Source of the DNA: Candidatus Tepidiaquacellales bacterium OLB4/UTCHB1
Lineage (GTDB): Bacteria; Bacteroidota; Ignavibacteria; Tepidaquicellales; Tepidaquicellaceae
Length of the DNA: 64,000 nt
NCBI GenBank assembly: GCA_002050165.1
Contig: MWSW01000012.1
Coordinates: 1 to 64,000, forward strand
Direction of reading: 5' to 3'
The notes under the pieces were generated by a model. The model ran no database searches. It was not told the DNA's origin and worked only from the letters and a program-made list of their open reading frames with translations. The stretch's first letter is position 1, and the number at the start of each line of letters is the position of its first letter. The position numbers and the translations under genes were made by a program. This document shows positions 26,396 through 35,588 of this stretch, in pieces.

Positions 26396-27898
26396 ATGCG
26401 TACATATTTTTTTATCGTAGGAACGATTTCAGTTTTATCTTTTCTGGTGTTAGGATGTTTCTATCCTGAAAGTTTATGGATATTTTTAATTATAGGACCG
26501 TTAGTTTTACTTGGGCTGTACGATAGTTTCCAAACCAAACACACGATTCTACGGAACTTCCCTGTCATTGGCCATTTCCGATATATGTTTGAATCAATTT
26601 CACCCGAAATAAAGCAATATTTTGTAGAACGAAACACTGACGGAAAACCAATCAGCAAAAACATCAGGGATATAATTTACCAGCGCTCAAAAAATGTCAA
26701 CGATACTCACCCGTTCGGAACACAATTAGAGCTGAACAATTCGGATTACGAAGGTTTGAGGCATAGCATTTATCCGGTCGAAGTTGCAGAGTTGCCACCC
26801 CGGGTGTTATTTGGTGGTGCAGATTGCAGAAAGCCATATTCGGCTTCTATATTAAATATCTCCGCAATGAGCTTTGGTGCTTTAAGTTCAAATGCAATTC
26901 TTGCATTAAGCAGGGGCGCAAAGAAAGGAAATTTTTATCACAATACCGGTGAAGGCGGATTATCCCATTACCATTTAGATGGTGGAGCTGACATTGTATG
27001 GCAGATTGGCACCGGATATTTTGGCTGCCGTACGAGGGAAGGTAATTTTGATGAAGAGATGTTTAAACAAAAATCGTCGCATGAACAAGTGAAAATGATT
27101 GAATTAAAATTATCTCAAGGTGCAAAACCGGGTCACGGCGGGATTCTTCCTGCGCCGAAGAATTCACCGGAGATTGCAAAAATCAGAGGTGTTGAACCTT
27201 ACACTACGGTAATTTCGCCGCTCGGCCACACTGCATTTCACGATGCCAAAGGGTTATTGGAATTCATCCAGAAACTCCGAGATCTCTCAGATGGAAAACC
27301 GGTCGGATTCAAGTTGTGTCTGGGGAAACCGGAAGAATTCGTAGAAATTTGCAATCAAATGGTGTCAACGGGCATTAAACCTGATTTCATTACCGTTGAT
27401 GGCGCTGAAGGTGGAACTGGTGCAGCTCCGTTAGAATATTCAGACAGCGTCGGAATACCGTTGGAACCTGCATTGATTTTCGTTCACTCTACATTGATTA
27501 AATTTAACCTGAGGAAAGAAATCCGGATTATCGCGAGTGGAAAAGTTTACGACGGTATTTCTATACTGAAGATGATGACTTTGGGCGCTGATACTTGTAA
27601 CTCTGCACGGGGGTTCATGATGAGCATCGGTTGTATTCAGGCGTTGAGGTGTAATACGGGAAAATGTCCCACAGGAATCACTACACAGAATCCTAAATTA
27701 GTGAAAGGTTTAGTTGTCGAAGATAAATACATTCGCGCTTACAATTACCACAGGAACACTGTTAAAGCTGTTATGGAACTTATGGCGAGTTGCGGTATAC
27801 GTAACCTTGATGAAATAAACGATAAATTGTTTATTAAGGGTGATGAGTTCGTTGAGTTGGAGAACAAATACTATCCTGATAGCCTAAAACTGCATTAA
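26396..27898 (+). CDS. FMN-binding glutamate synthase-like protein, membrane-anchored
   Basis: A 500-residue protein. Two N-terminal membrane helices (~4-46) precede a GltB-like FMN/glutamate synthase domain: ISAMSFGALSSNAILAL, GEGGLSHYH, QGAKPGHGGILP, VDGAEGGTGAAPLEY and a GKVYDG glycine strand. The 3Fe-4S cluster cysteines follow the GOGAT spacing C-x5-C-x4-C (GCIQALRCNTGKCPTG). It lacks the glutaminase and C-terminal domains of true glutamate synthase. This 'FMN-binding glutamate synthase family' is widespread, and its reaction is not established. It appears monocistronic. Confidence 0.88.
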   Translation: MRTYFFIVGTISVLSFLVLGCFYPESLWIFLIIGPLVLLGLYDSFQTKHTILRNFPVIGHFRYMFESISPEIKQYFVERNTDGKPISKNIRDIIYQRSKNVNDTHPFGTQLELNNSDYEGLRHSIYPVEVAELPPRVLFGGADCRKPYSASILNISAMSFGALSSNAILALSRGAKKGNFYHNTGEGGLSHYHLDGGADIVWQIGTGYFGCRTREGNFDEEMFKQKSSHEQVKMIELKLSQGAKPGHGGILPAPKNSPEIAKIRGVEPYTTVISPLGHTAFHDAKGLLEFIQKLRDLSDGKPVGFKLCLGKPEEFVEICNQMVSTGIKPDFITVDGAEGGTGAAPLEYSDSVGIPLEPALIFVHSTLIKFNLRKEIRIIASGKVYDGISILKMMTLGADTCNSARGFMMSIGCIQALRCNTGKCPTGITTQNPKLVKGLVVEDKYIRAYNYHRNTVKAVMELMASCGIRNLDEINDKLFIKGDEFVELENKYYPDSLKLH

Positions 27899-28305
27899 CG
27901 AATTTTGTATATACTGCTTTCAATCATGGGAAAACGGTCCCGCACGTGTTTAAGGGATAGTAATACATGGGCTTCACGATTGAAAAATGAATCTCGGAGA
28001 TTAATAATAATAGTTTTATTAGAGATGTGAATAATTATTTTAGATATTCAGGAAATTTATGATGAATAATTTCAATGTCGTACAATGTAAAATAAATTTT
28101 ATTCCGATTGAGAATCAATTCGATTAAAATTATCTTTTAAGTTGGAATTATTTTCTGAAATAACGGTTAATACTTGTTTGATATTTATATCTCACTTTTG
28201 TACTTAAACTAAAGAGTTTTTTTAAGCAAAATAGAATTTTTAGATTATGTGCAATCAGACCTGAAGCACATTTGTGACAACTAGATTAAATAATAAAGAC
28301 AATTT
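27899..28305. other. Intergenic region upstream of the TerC-family gene
   Basis: About 400 bases. A closing stem TTTCAATC (27918-27925) / GATTGAAA (27978-27985) encloses a GGGA...TCCC hairpin and other G/C patches, suggesting a folded RNA or operator. I looked for a manganese (yybP-ykoY) riboswitch because TerC genes often have one, and did not recognise its conserved elements. Confidence 0.45.
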
Positions 28306-29328
28306 ATGGAGCAGAATATTTTACAGTTACATCCCGGATTAGTATTAGGATTCGCTGTTACTATAATTATCATGTTGTTGCTGGATCTTGGGTTATTCAA
28401 TAAAAGAAGCCATGTTGTTTCAACAAAAGAGGCAGCAATCTGGACACTTGTTTGGATTTCCCTCGCTATGATATTTTCAGGCGTAGTTTACCACGTATTC
28501 AATCACGATATTGGCGGACACAATTTGGCTATTGAGAAGTTCACACAATTTCAGGCAGCTTACTGGATAGAAAAAGCGTTATCGGTAGATAATTTGTTCG
28601 TATTCATTTTGGTATTTTCATATTTCAAAGTCCCGCGCGAATTACATCACAAGGTTCTATTTTATGGAATTATCGGTGCATTAGTATTCAGGGCAATATT
28701 TATCTTTGCCGGTATCGGTATAATTAACCTTACTTATTTACCCGAAATTGATTTGTTTGGTAAAGCAGTTGAAATTAATCTCGTACTTACACTATTCGGA
28801 ATATTTCTAATTTACGCGGGTATTAAATCATGGGGTGGTGGTAACAACAATGAAGAAGAGAAAGATTTCAGTAAATCCGCTGGCGCAAAGTTTGTAAGAA
28901 AACTATACAAAGTAACTGATCAATATGACGGCAACAAATTTTTCACACTAAAAAATGGAGTGAAGATTGCTACTCCACTGCTTGTAGTCGTTTCTGTTAT
29001 TGAGTTTACGGACGTTCTTTTCGCGGTAGATTCCATTCCGGCAATATTTGCTGTTTCGCGCGATCCGTTCATCCTTTATACTTCCAACATTTTTGCAATC
29101 CTCGGTTTGCGGTCGCTTTATTTTCTGTTATCAAATTTTATTCACGTGTTCAGCAAACTTCAATACGGGTTGTCAATTATTTTGACATTCATCGGTATTA
29201 AAATGATTATTTCACCGTGGCATCATGTACCGTCTCCGGTTTCTTTAGGTATTGTAGGTGGTGTTTTAATGATTTCGGTAACAGCATCATTGATCATTCC
29301 CGATAAGAAGGAAGAAGCAACTGAATAA
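28306..29328 (+). CDS. TerC/Alx-family membrane protein
   Basis: A 340-residue protein with about nine membrane helices. The family motifs are present: AAYWIEKALSVDNLFVFILVF in the first half and VIEFTDVLFAVDSIPAIFAVS in the second, supplying acidic residues inside the membrane. TerC/Alx proteins export Mn2+ or other divalent cations and are linked to tellurite resistance or metalation of secreted proteins. No ter genes are nearby, so an Alx-like manganese exporter is the likelier role. It is a single gene. Confidence 0.9.
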   Translation: MEQNILQLHPGLVLGFAVTIIIMLLLDLGLFNKRSHVVSTKEAAIWTLVWISLAMIFSGVVYHVFNHDIGGHNLAIEKFTQFQAAYWIEKALSVDNLFVFILVFSYFKVPRELHHKVLFYGIIGALVFRAIFIFAGIGIINLTYLPEIDLFGKAVEINLVLTLFGIFLIYAGIKSWGGGNNNEEEKDFSKSAGAKFVRKLYKVTDQYDGNKFFTLKNGVKIATPLLVVVSVIEFTDVLFAVDSIPAIFAVSRDPFILYTSNIFAILGLRSLYFLLSNFIHVFSKLQYGLSIILTFIGIKMIISPWHHVPSPVSLGIVGGVLMISVTASLIIPDKKEEATE

Positions 29329-29512
29329 ACTCTTATCGGTGATTTCAAAAGTTTATCAACTCAGGCAGACTTTAAATTATCTTTAGATTTTTCACTTCTG
29401 AATCATGGATTCATTTCAGTATGGGGCAATCTGATTTTTTTAAAAATTTTTTAAAGATAGAAATTAAACTGATTAAACCTGGAGAAAATGCAGTATAATA
29501 AACTTTTCGATA

Positions 29513-30421
29513 ATGAATAACGAAAATTACAACATTAACAAAACAATTCAAAAGTTACCATTGATTGACACCATTCTGAAGGGAGTAGGTCAGATAATGT
29601 TGCAGGAGAACAGCATTACCGGGATACTTTTTTTAACAGGATTATTCATCGGTAGCTGGAAATACGGAGTGGCTGCGATTTTAGCGACTATCGCAGGAAC
29701 TTTAATTGCTAAGTTGCTGAAGTACGATGAAACAGAAATCCGTGCAGGATTATATGGATTTAGCGCTGCGCTCGTAGGCGTGGCGCTTACATTTTTCTTT
29801 CATTCTGATTTTCTCGTCTGGTTATTCGTTTTAATCGGTGGTGGAATTGCGAGCATTGTCCAGCATTATTTTATTCAACGAAACATAAAAGCATATACAT
29901 TCCCTTTTATTTTGGTTACCTGGATTTTGTATTACTCACTTCAAAAATTCGCGGGTGTTCCCATTAACAATTTATCAGTTAATGAACTGAACAATTCAAA
30001 TTTCAATTTCTTGTTCAAAGGTCTTAAAGGTTTCGGACAGGTAATATTTCAAGGTGATTTGATCTCAGGTGTACTGTTTTTTGTAGGTGTCTTAATTAGC
30101 AGTATAGCATCCGGATTATACGGATTGGCAGCATCTTTTATAGGGGCTTTAATTGCACAGTTAACAAATCAGCCGATTGAAAATGTTAATTTGGGATTGT
30201 TCGGATTCAATGCAATACTTTCTGCGATAGTTTTTTCAACTGAGAAAAAATCTGCTATAATATGGGTTTTGGTTTCTGTGCTTTTTACTATGCTGATACA
30301 TATCGGATTAGTTGAATCTGAAATTCTAAATATATTCGGAGGTGTTCTGACGTTTCCATTTGTTGCCGGCACATGGCTGACACTTCTTACAAAAAGTCTG
30401 CTCAGATCCAATGAAAAGTAA
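29513..30421 (+). CDS. Urea transporter (UT/Yut family)
   Basis: A 302-residue membrane channel-type urea transporter. The internal duplication of the family is visible: LKGVGQIMLQENSITGILF with AGLYGFSAALVG in the first half, and LKGFGQVIFQGDLISGVLF with LGLFGFNAILSAI in the second. The paired GLxGFxxxL signatures line the urea pore. There is no urease or urea carboxylase gene in the window, so the fate of imported urea must lie elsewhere. It is a single gene, with an ATG at 29513. Confidence 0.88.
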   Translation: MNNENYNINKTIQKLPLIDTILKGVGQIMLQENSITGILFLTGLFIGSWKYGVAAILATIAGTLIAKLLKYDETEIRAGLYGFSAALVGVALTFFFHSDFLVWLFVLIGGGIASIVQHYFIQRNIKAYTFPFILVTWILYYSLQKFAGVPINNLSVNELNNSNFNFLFKGLKGFGQVIFQGDLISGVLFFVGVLISSIASGLYGLAASFIGALIAQLTNQPIENVNLGLFGFNAILSAIVFSTEKKSAIIWVLVSVLFTMLIHIGLVESEILNIFGGVLTFPFVAGTWLTLLTKSLLRSNEK

Positions 30422-30621
30422 CAATGGTATTCTTTAAACTAAATTTCAAGATCTCGTCTGACGCAAAATAATTGAGACAATAGATTCCTTCGGATTATTT
30501 TTTGATTTTCAACCTTAAACCTTGCAATCATTTTCATAAGTATCCATTTTGATGATACCTGATTTCAACACACATAATTCATTTTGAGTATCCAATTAAC
30601 AATCAATATTATTTTAACCTG

Positions 30622-32058
30622 ATGCTACACCTCAAAGATGAAATAATCCGTTTAGGTGCAATAAGCAGTCAACTTGAAATCCCAGAATCTGTGTGGAGGG
30701 AATATCTGAATAAAGTATTAGATTATCTGAACAATTTTATTACAAGCCTTGAAGATATCAAGGCATTCCAGAACAACAAACCTAACAGGCGTTCATTAAG
30801 TATTGAGAACGAAAAGAAATCGCTTGATCAGATAATTTCACTTTATCAAAAGGAAGTAGTAGAAAACGGAATAGTTGCCGCTTCAGGTGGACATTTAGGT
30901 TATATACCAGGTGGTGGAATTGTTGCATCTTCAATGGCGGATTTAATTGCAGCAGTTACGAATCCTTTTGCAGGGATTTATTACGCTTCACCGGGTGCAG
31001 TGATTATTGAGAATGAAGTATTATCGTGGTTGAAAAAAATATTTTCTTTCCCTGAAACTGCTATTGGTAACCTCGCTTCCGGTGGATCTGTATCTACACT
31101 CATAGCGCTAACTGCAGCAAGAGATAAATATCAAATCAAAAACGAGATTGTCTCAAGGAGCGTTGTATATCTGAGCGAACATGTCCACCACTCTATTCAA
31201 AAAGCCCTCCGGATCATTGGATTGGAAGATGTAATTATCAGATATGTTACATTGGATAATGAGCATAGAATTAAAGCGGACATTCTTCACGAAATGATAA
31301 TCTCGGATAAATCTAGAGGACTAAATCCATTTCTGGTTATTGCAACAGCAGGGACGACAGATACAGGTGTGATTGACCCATTAGAAAAAATCGCAGATAT
31401 TTCTTCACAATTTAAACTATGGTTTCACGTTGACGCAGCTTACGGCGGATTTTTTATTTTGACATCGAAAAAAATACTGTTCAACGGAATTGAGAAAGCG
31501 GATTCATTGGTTGTTGATCCTCACAAAGGTATGTTTCTGCCTTATGGTTTAGGAGCTGTGTTAATTAAAGATAGAGGTGCTGTATTTAAGTCAAACCAAT
31601 ATCAGGCAAACTATATGCAGGATGCACTCGAGGATGAATTGATATTTAGTCCGGCGAACTTATCACCTGAACTGACTAAACATTTCAGAGGTCTTCGATT
31701 ATGGTTACCGTTACAATTACATGGACTTGAACCTTTTATTGCGTGCTTAGAAGAAAAGCTATTGTTGATAACTTATTTCAGAGAAAAGTTAAAAGAAATG
31801 GGATTTATGGTTGGGCCCGAACCGGATTTATCTGTTAGTTATTTTTGGTACCCGTTTGAAGAAAACTGCGATGAAAAGAATAAACGACTTATGGATGCAA
31901 TTCACGATGATGGGAAGGTGTTTCTAAGCTCTTCTGTTATCGGCGGTAGATTCGTAATTCGAATTGCAATATTGGCGTTCCGTACAAAACTATCAACTGT
32001 TGATAAAGCTGTTAAAATGATTGCTGATTGTCTTGAGAAAGTAAAATCCAATTGCTGA
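30622..32058 (+). CDS. Group II PLP-dependent amino acid decarboxylase
   Basis: A 478-residue fold-type I PLP enzyme of the aromatic-amino-acid/glutamate decarboxylase group. The PLP lysine fits Lys302 (VVDPHKGMFLPYG), the ring-stacking His is in SEHVHHS (~189-190), and Asp271 is in HVDAAYGG. The N-terminal GHLGYIPGGGIVASSMAD motif is that of the AADC-like branch. Substrate is uncertain: tyrosine, DOPA, tryptophan and related amino acids are candidates. There is no adjacent amino-acid antiporter. It is a single gene after the urea transporter. Confidence 0.85.
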   Translation: MLHLKDEIIRLGAISSQLEIPESVWREYLNKVLDYLNNFITSLEDIKAFQNNKPNRRSLSIENEKKSLDQIISLYQKEVVENGIVAASGGHLGYIPGGGIVASSMADLIAAVTNPFAGIYYASPGAVIIENEVLSWLKKIFSFPETAIGNLASGGSVSTLIALTAARDKYQIKNEIVSRSVVYLSEHVHHSIQKALRIIGLEDVIIRYVTLDNEHRIKADILHEMIISDKSRGLNPFLVIATAGTTDTGVIDPLEKIADISSQFKLWFHVDAAYGGFFILTSKKILFNGIEKADSLVVDPHKGMFLPYGLGAVLIKDRGAVFKSNQYQANYMQDALEDELIFSPANLSPELTKHFRGLRLWLPLQLHGLEPFIACLEEKLLLITYFREKLKEMGFMVGPEPDLSVSYFWYPFEENCDEKNKRLMDAIHDDGKVFLSSSVIGGRFVIRIAILAFRTKLSTVDKAVKMIADCLEKVKSNC

Positions 32059-32163
32059 TTTTTTACAATCTGGATTACATTTAACTTAAATTAGTATTCA
32101 ATCCACACAACACCAGTGGTTGTGGATTTCATCGCTTTTATCTAAATTGTCTCATCAATTGAA

Positions 32164-32547
32164 ATGAACCTCAAGTATTTATATTACTGGTTTCCAATGA
32201 TAGTAATTGCATTTGCAAACGCAACTATCCGGGAATTATTGTTCATGAAATATTTCACCGAATTGCGGTCGCATCAGTTCTCAACAATAACATTAATCAT
32301 GTTCTGCTCAGTTTATTTGTGGTTCATTTATTCCTCACTTAATATTCAAAGTTCAACTCAAGCAATTCTGATTGGGTTTATCTGGGTTGTATTAACCGTA
32401 ACATTTGAATTTACATTAGGTCGCCTGACCAATAAATCTTGGAGCTACCTGCTTAATGATTACAATATATTCGCAGGTCGAATTTGGTTAATTTTTATAA
32501 TCTTACTCTTCCTGCTCCCTTACCTTTTTTATCGGTTGAGAAAATAA
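32164..32547 (+). CDS. Small four-helix membrane protein of unknown function
   Basis: A 127-residue hydrophobic protein with about four membrane helices, an internal conserved-looking segment (ATIRELLF...FEFTLGRLTNKSWSYLLNDYNIFAGRIW) and a basic end (YRLRK). I have seen similar proteins as uncharacterised families in Bacteroidetes; no function is known to me. It starts with ATG 105 bases after the decarboxylase, with a small dyad (32100-32128) between them. Confidence 0.65.
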   Translation: MNLKYLYYWFPMIVIAFANATIRELLFMKYFTELRSHQFSTITLIMFCSVYLWFIYSSLNIQSSTQAILIGFIWVVLTVTFEFTLGRLTNKSWSYLLNDYNIFAGRIWLIFIILLFLLPYLFYRLRK

Positions 32548-32663
32548 ATTCGATTTTACTTTTTCATCTTATTACCACACGTAAATTTAATAATTCGTTT
32601 TAAACAGATCCTATTAAACCTTTTATACATTTTTATTTTCTAACGGGAAAAATTAAACGAAAA

Positions 32664-34106
32664 ATGAAAATATATCGAATATTATTCTACATACTTTTTT
32701 TATCTCTTACCTTTAATAAATCTAAAGGTCAGATACAAATTAACACAATATCCTTAGTCAGTTCCGAAAATCTCAGTACAATGTTTTGTTTCAATAATTC
32801 AAAACTGATGAAGGGTAATAGTATATCAGACAGGTATCTTGTTTATTATAATTCTGACACAATATTTTTAAACGTAAAGCAATCTGGAACCTGGACGAAA
32901 AAAGTTGTTTATACGGGTAGTAATTTATCGTCAGCAACGATTTCATACAATAACGATACAATTTGGGTTTGCTGGCAGGAACTAATAAATATCAGAGCCC
33001 GATTTAGTCCGGATCTGGGAGATTCCTGGAGCGACATAATTGAAATTGCGGGATTCAGTAGGGTTGGTTCACCTTCGATATTCGCAGCAGAAAATGGGAA
33101 GGTTCATTTTGCCTGGCATAAACAGGGTTCTGGTGATACGGCAATTTATTACAGGTATTATTTCAATGGCAGTTTATCAGATACCATACGGTTGAGCAAT
33201 GTAATGAAACAGGGTCTTGCACCATCTTTAATTGCAATCGGCGACACAGTTTTATGCACATGGAAGGAAAATCCACTACCGTCACAGGTATGGTTCAGAC
33301 GGTCTTTTGATGGTGGCAACATATGGGATCCGAGTTTTTCTCAGCCTACAAACTTAATATCGCTTACTAAAGACCCGAACCTCGCACACGCCTTTGATTC
33401 AACTTTAAACAAACATTATGTTTATCTCGCATACGATGGCAAGAATATGATATACCTGCAAAGAACTACAAACTTCGGCGATTCCTGGTCTCATCCGGAT
33501 ACCATCAGCAATCTTCACAAACTATCTCAATTTGCTCATATTGATTGCAATGATAACGGGTTTGTCGGCCTGTCTTACGAACAACGTCCAATTGGCACTT
33601 CGCTGTTTGACGATTCAAAAAAGGATGTAGGGTTTACGTATTCAACGAATTGGGGTGAGCCAGAGAGTTTCAGCGTTGATACATTAGCTTATACTCATAA
33701 TAGTTTGGGATCAGTTTATCCCGCAATCAATAAAATTGACGATAATAATTTTTTTCTGACCTGGTTGACGAGGGACACGCTCAATAATATTGCAAAAGTT
33801 CTGGAAAGGAGAATTCATATTACAGGCACATTGGGGATAAACACTCAAACTCAAAACGTTAGCCAAACAATCAATTTGTTTCCAAATCCGATTTCTACCC
33901 AAATGCAACTCCACATGGACAATCCGTTGAAAAATGCGACCGTGACGGTATATAACATTTTAGGTCAGCAAGTTATGGAGTATAAAAACATTAACGGGTC
34001 GTATGTAATGTTGAAAACCAACAATCTTACAAATGGAATCTATTTTGTCCGAATCTTGCAAAGCAGTGAAATTATCGCGGTCAGGAAAGTGGTAGTAAAA
34101 TATTAG
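32664..34106 (+). CDS. Secreted sialidase-like propeller protein with T9SS sorting domain
   Basis: A 480-residue exported protein. The signal peptide is MKIYRILFYILFLSLTFNKSKG. The body has Asp-box-like repeats of an exo-sialidase-type beta-propeller (RFSPDLGDSWSD, RRSFDGGNIWDP, TTNFGDSWSHP, TYSTNWGEP). The C-terminal ~75 residues are a type A sorting domain of the 'LFPNP' kind (NLFPNPISTQM, VYNILGQQV, NGIYFVRIL). That is closer to the classic Bacteroidetes form than to the NPFNP form of the other two cargo proteins here. No Arg triad typical of active sialidases could be confirmed. Confidence 0.82.
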   Translation: MKIYRILFYILFLSLTFNKSKGQIQINTISLVSSENLSTMFCFNNSKLMKGNSISDRYLVYYNSDTIFLNVKQSGTWTKKVVYTGSNLSSATISYNNDTIWVCWQELINIRARFSPDLGDSWSDIIEIAGFSRVGSPSIFAAENGKVHFAWHKQGSGDTAIYYRYYFNGSLSDTIRLSNVMKQGLAPSLIAIGDTVLCTWKENPLPSQVWFRRSFDGGNIWDPSFSQPTNLISLTKDPNLAHAFDSTLNKHYVYLAYDGKNMIYLQRTTNFGDSWSHPDTISNLHKLSQFAHIDCNDNGFVGLSYEQRPIGTSLFDDSKKDVGFTYSTNWGEPESFSVDTLAYTHNSLGSVYPAINKIDDNNFFLTWLTRDTLNNIAKVLERRIHITGTLGINTQTQNVSQTINLFPNPISTQMQLHMDNPLKNATVTVYNILGQQVMEYKNINGSYVMLKTNNLTNGIYFVRILQSSEIIAVRKVVVKY

Positions 34107-34289
34107 AAAAGCCAAGGAGTTTGACTTATTTAAATTGTATGTGCGCACTTAATTTATTGCTGCTATATGTTTCTCTTATTCAATAAAATGTTCTTTCCAA
34201 TTCCCTGCCCCCCTGATTTATAGAGGTTTCAAAAATACACTTCATGAATGGGATTGAAATCCTACATTTAGAAAAAAATTCCAAATCTG

Positions 34290-35156
34290 TTGAAGCTGAT
34301 TGAGATATTAATAAATTCAAATCTCTACATTTCTTTTGCGGCAGTAATATTTACTTTAGCGGCGCAAATTCAACTTGGGATTAAACCGCAGTTGCATGTA
34401 TATTTGGTAATAATTTTTTTTGCAACTCTCTTTGAATACAATTTGCACCGATTCATAACAACGATTAAAATTTTGAAACTGACCGATACCAAAGAGAGAA
34501 AATTGCGCTATGGAGGATTGACCGTATATTTTGCAATGTTAGCCTTTGCATTATGTGGATTTATCGTAATAGTTTTTTATGCAAAACCTGAAGTCTTAAT
34601 TGTTTTAACTCCGTTTGCACTTATAACCCTTTTATACTCTGTTCCCGTATTCAAAACTCAAAAGTCATTTATGAGATTGAGGGAAATTCCGTTCCTGAAA
34701 ATATTTTTAATTTCTTTTGTATGGTCAACTGCTACGACAATAATTCCGGTTATTCACAATGAAAGTTCTTTGTTTAATTTAAGCGTCATTGCGACTTTAA
34801 CCGAGCGCTTCTTTTTTATTTTTGCAATTACTATCCCCTTCGATATAAGAGATATGGAATCTGATTTGCAAGCAGGTCTTAAAACTATTCCATTGAAACT
34901 TGATAAAAATAAATCAATCCTCATTTCATATATTGCACTATTAATGTTTTTCCTGATTTCATTTTTTCACTATCAGAGCGAACAACAATGGGAAATTCTT
35001 TTAGCGATAACAATATCGTTTATCGTAACCTTTTTTATCTTGTACTCAAAAAAGCTCAGAACCGTTCAATACTATCACACAGGTATACTTGATGGTACGA
35101 TTATCCTTCAAGGATTTTTAGTGATCGTAATATTTTACATTTCGAAAAATTTTTAA
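34290..35156 (+). CDS. UbiA-like membrane prenyltransferase homologue
   Basis: A 288-residue protein with about eight membrane helices and a TTG start. The second Asp-rich motif of the UbiA superfamily is visible (FDIRDMESDLQAGLKTIP). The first motif is degenerate (EYNLHRF instead of NDxxD), as in many Bacteroidetes UbiA-like proteins. UbiA enzymes transfer isoprenyl chains to aromatic acceptors for quinones or related lipids. The altered first motif makes activity uncertain. No quinone genes are nearby. Confidence 0.7.
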   Translation: MKLIEILINSNLYISFAAVIFTLAAQIQLGIKPQLHVYLVIIFFATLFEYNLHRFITTIKILKLTDTKERKLRYGGLTVYFAMLAFALCGFIVIVFYAKPEVLIVLTPFALITLLYSVPVFKTQKSFMRLREIPFLKIFLISFVWSTATTIIPVIHNESSLFNLSVIATLTERFFFIFAITIPFDIRDMESDLQAGLKTIPLKLDKNKSILISYIALLMFFLISFFHYQSEQQWEILLAITISFIVTFFILYSKKLRTVQYYHTGILDGTIILQGFLVIVIFYISKNF

Positions 35157-35588
35157 CAATAAAAGTACCTTCACAGATAAAATTTATTTTACGATTAAAA
35201 TGACCAAAGATCAAAAGATTCAGCTCGTTCTTGTATATAAAATTTGTTGCAGTCACAAGAATAAACTGATTAACTTGTTATCAAATTTAAGATAACCAAA
35301 TCGCCTTCTTTTATACGATTTACTCGCCTGTGTCAGCACTTTCAATCAGGTAAAAGTAAATTAAACACTGATAAACTGACTCTATTCTGATGCTTCATTG
35401 AACTTGAAATTTGGTAGCGTTATATCAATATTTCACAACTGACCTTTAATATTTTAAGATAAAAAATATTTACAATAATCATTTCTTGGTCTAATTGAAA
35501 ATGAATGTAAATTCATTCTGCAAATTTAAACGGGAAATATTTCAATGCTGTTTTAACTTTGCAGGAATAATATGAAAATCGAAAACAG
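35157..35588. other. Intergenic region upstream of the Ca2+-ATPase
   Basis: About 430 bases with no supported gene. A -7-like TAACTTTG at 35554-35561, 28 bases before the ATG, may be the ATPase promoter, although no clear TTG lies at the -33 position. Confidence 0.4.

Noticed and set aside
26396-27898. True glutamate synthase large subunit
   Set aside because: It lacks the N-terminal glutaminase and C-terminal beta-helix domains and has two membrane helices. The broader FMN-binding GOGAT-like family fits better.
27899-28305. Manganese (yybP-ykoY) riboswitch before the TerC-family gene
   Set aside because: The conserved loop sequences and stem order of that riboswitch are not recognisable.
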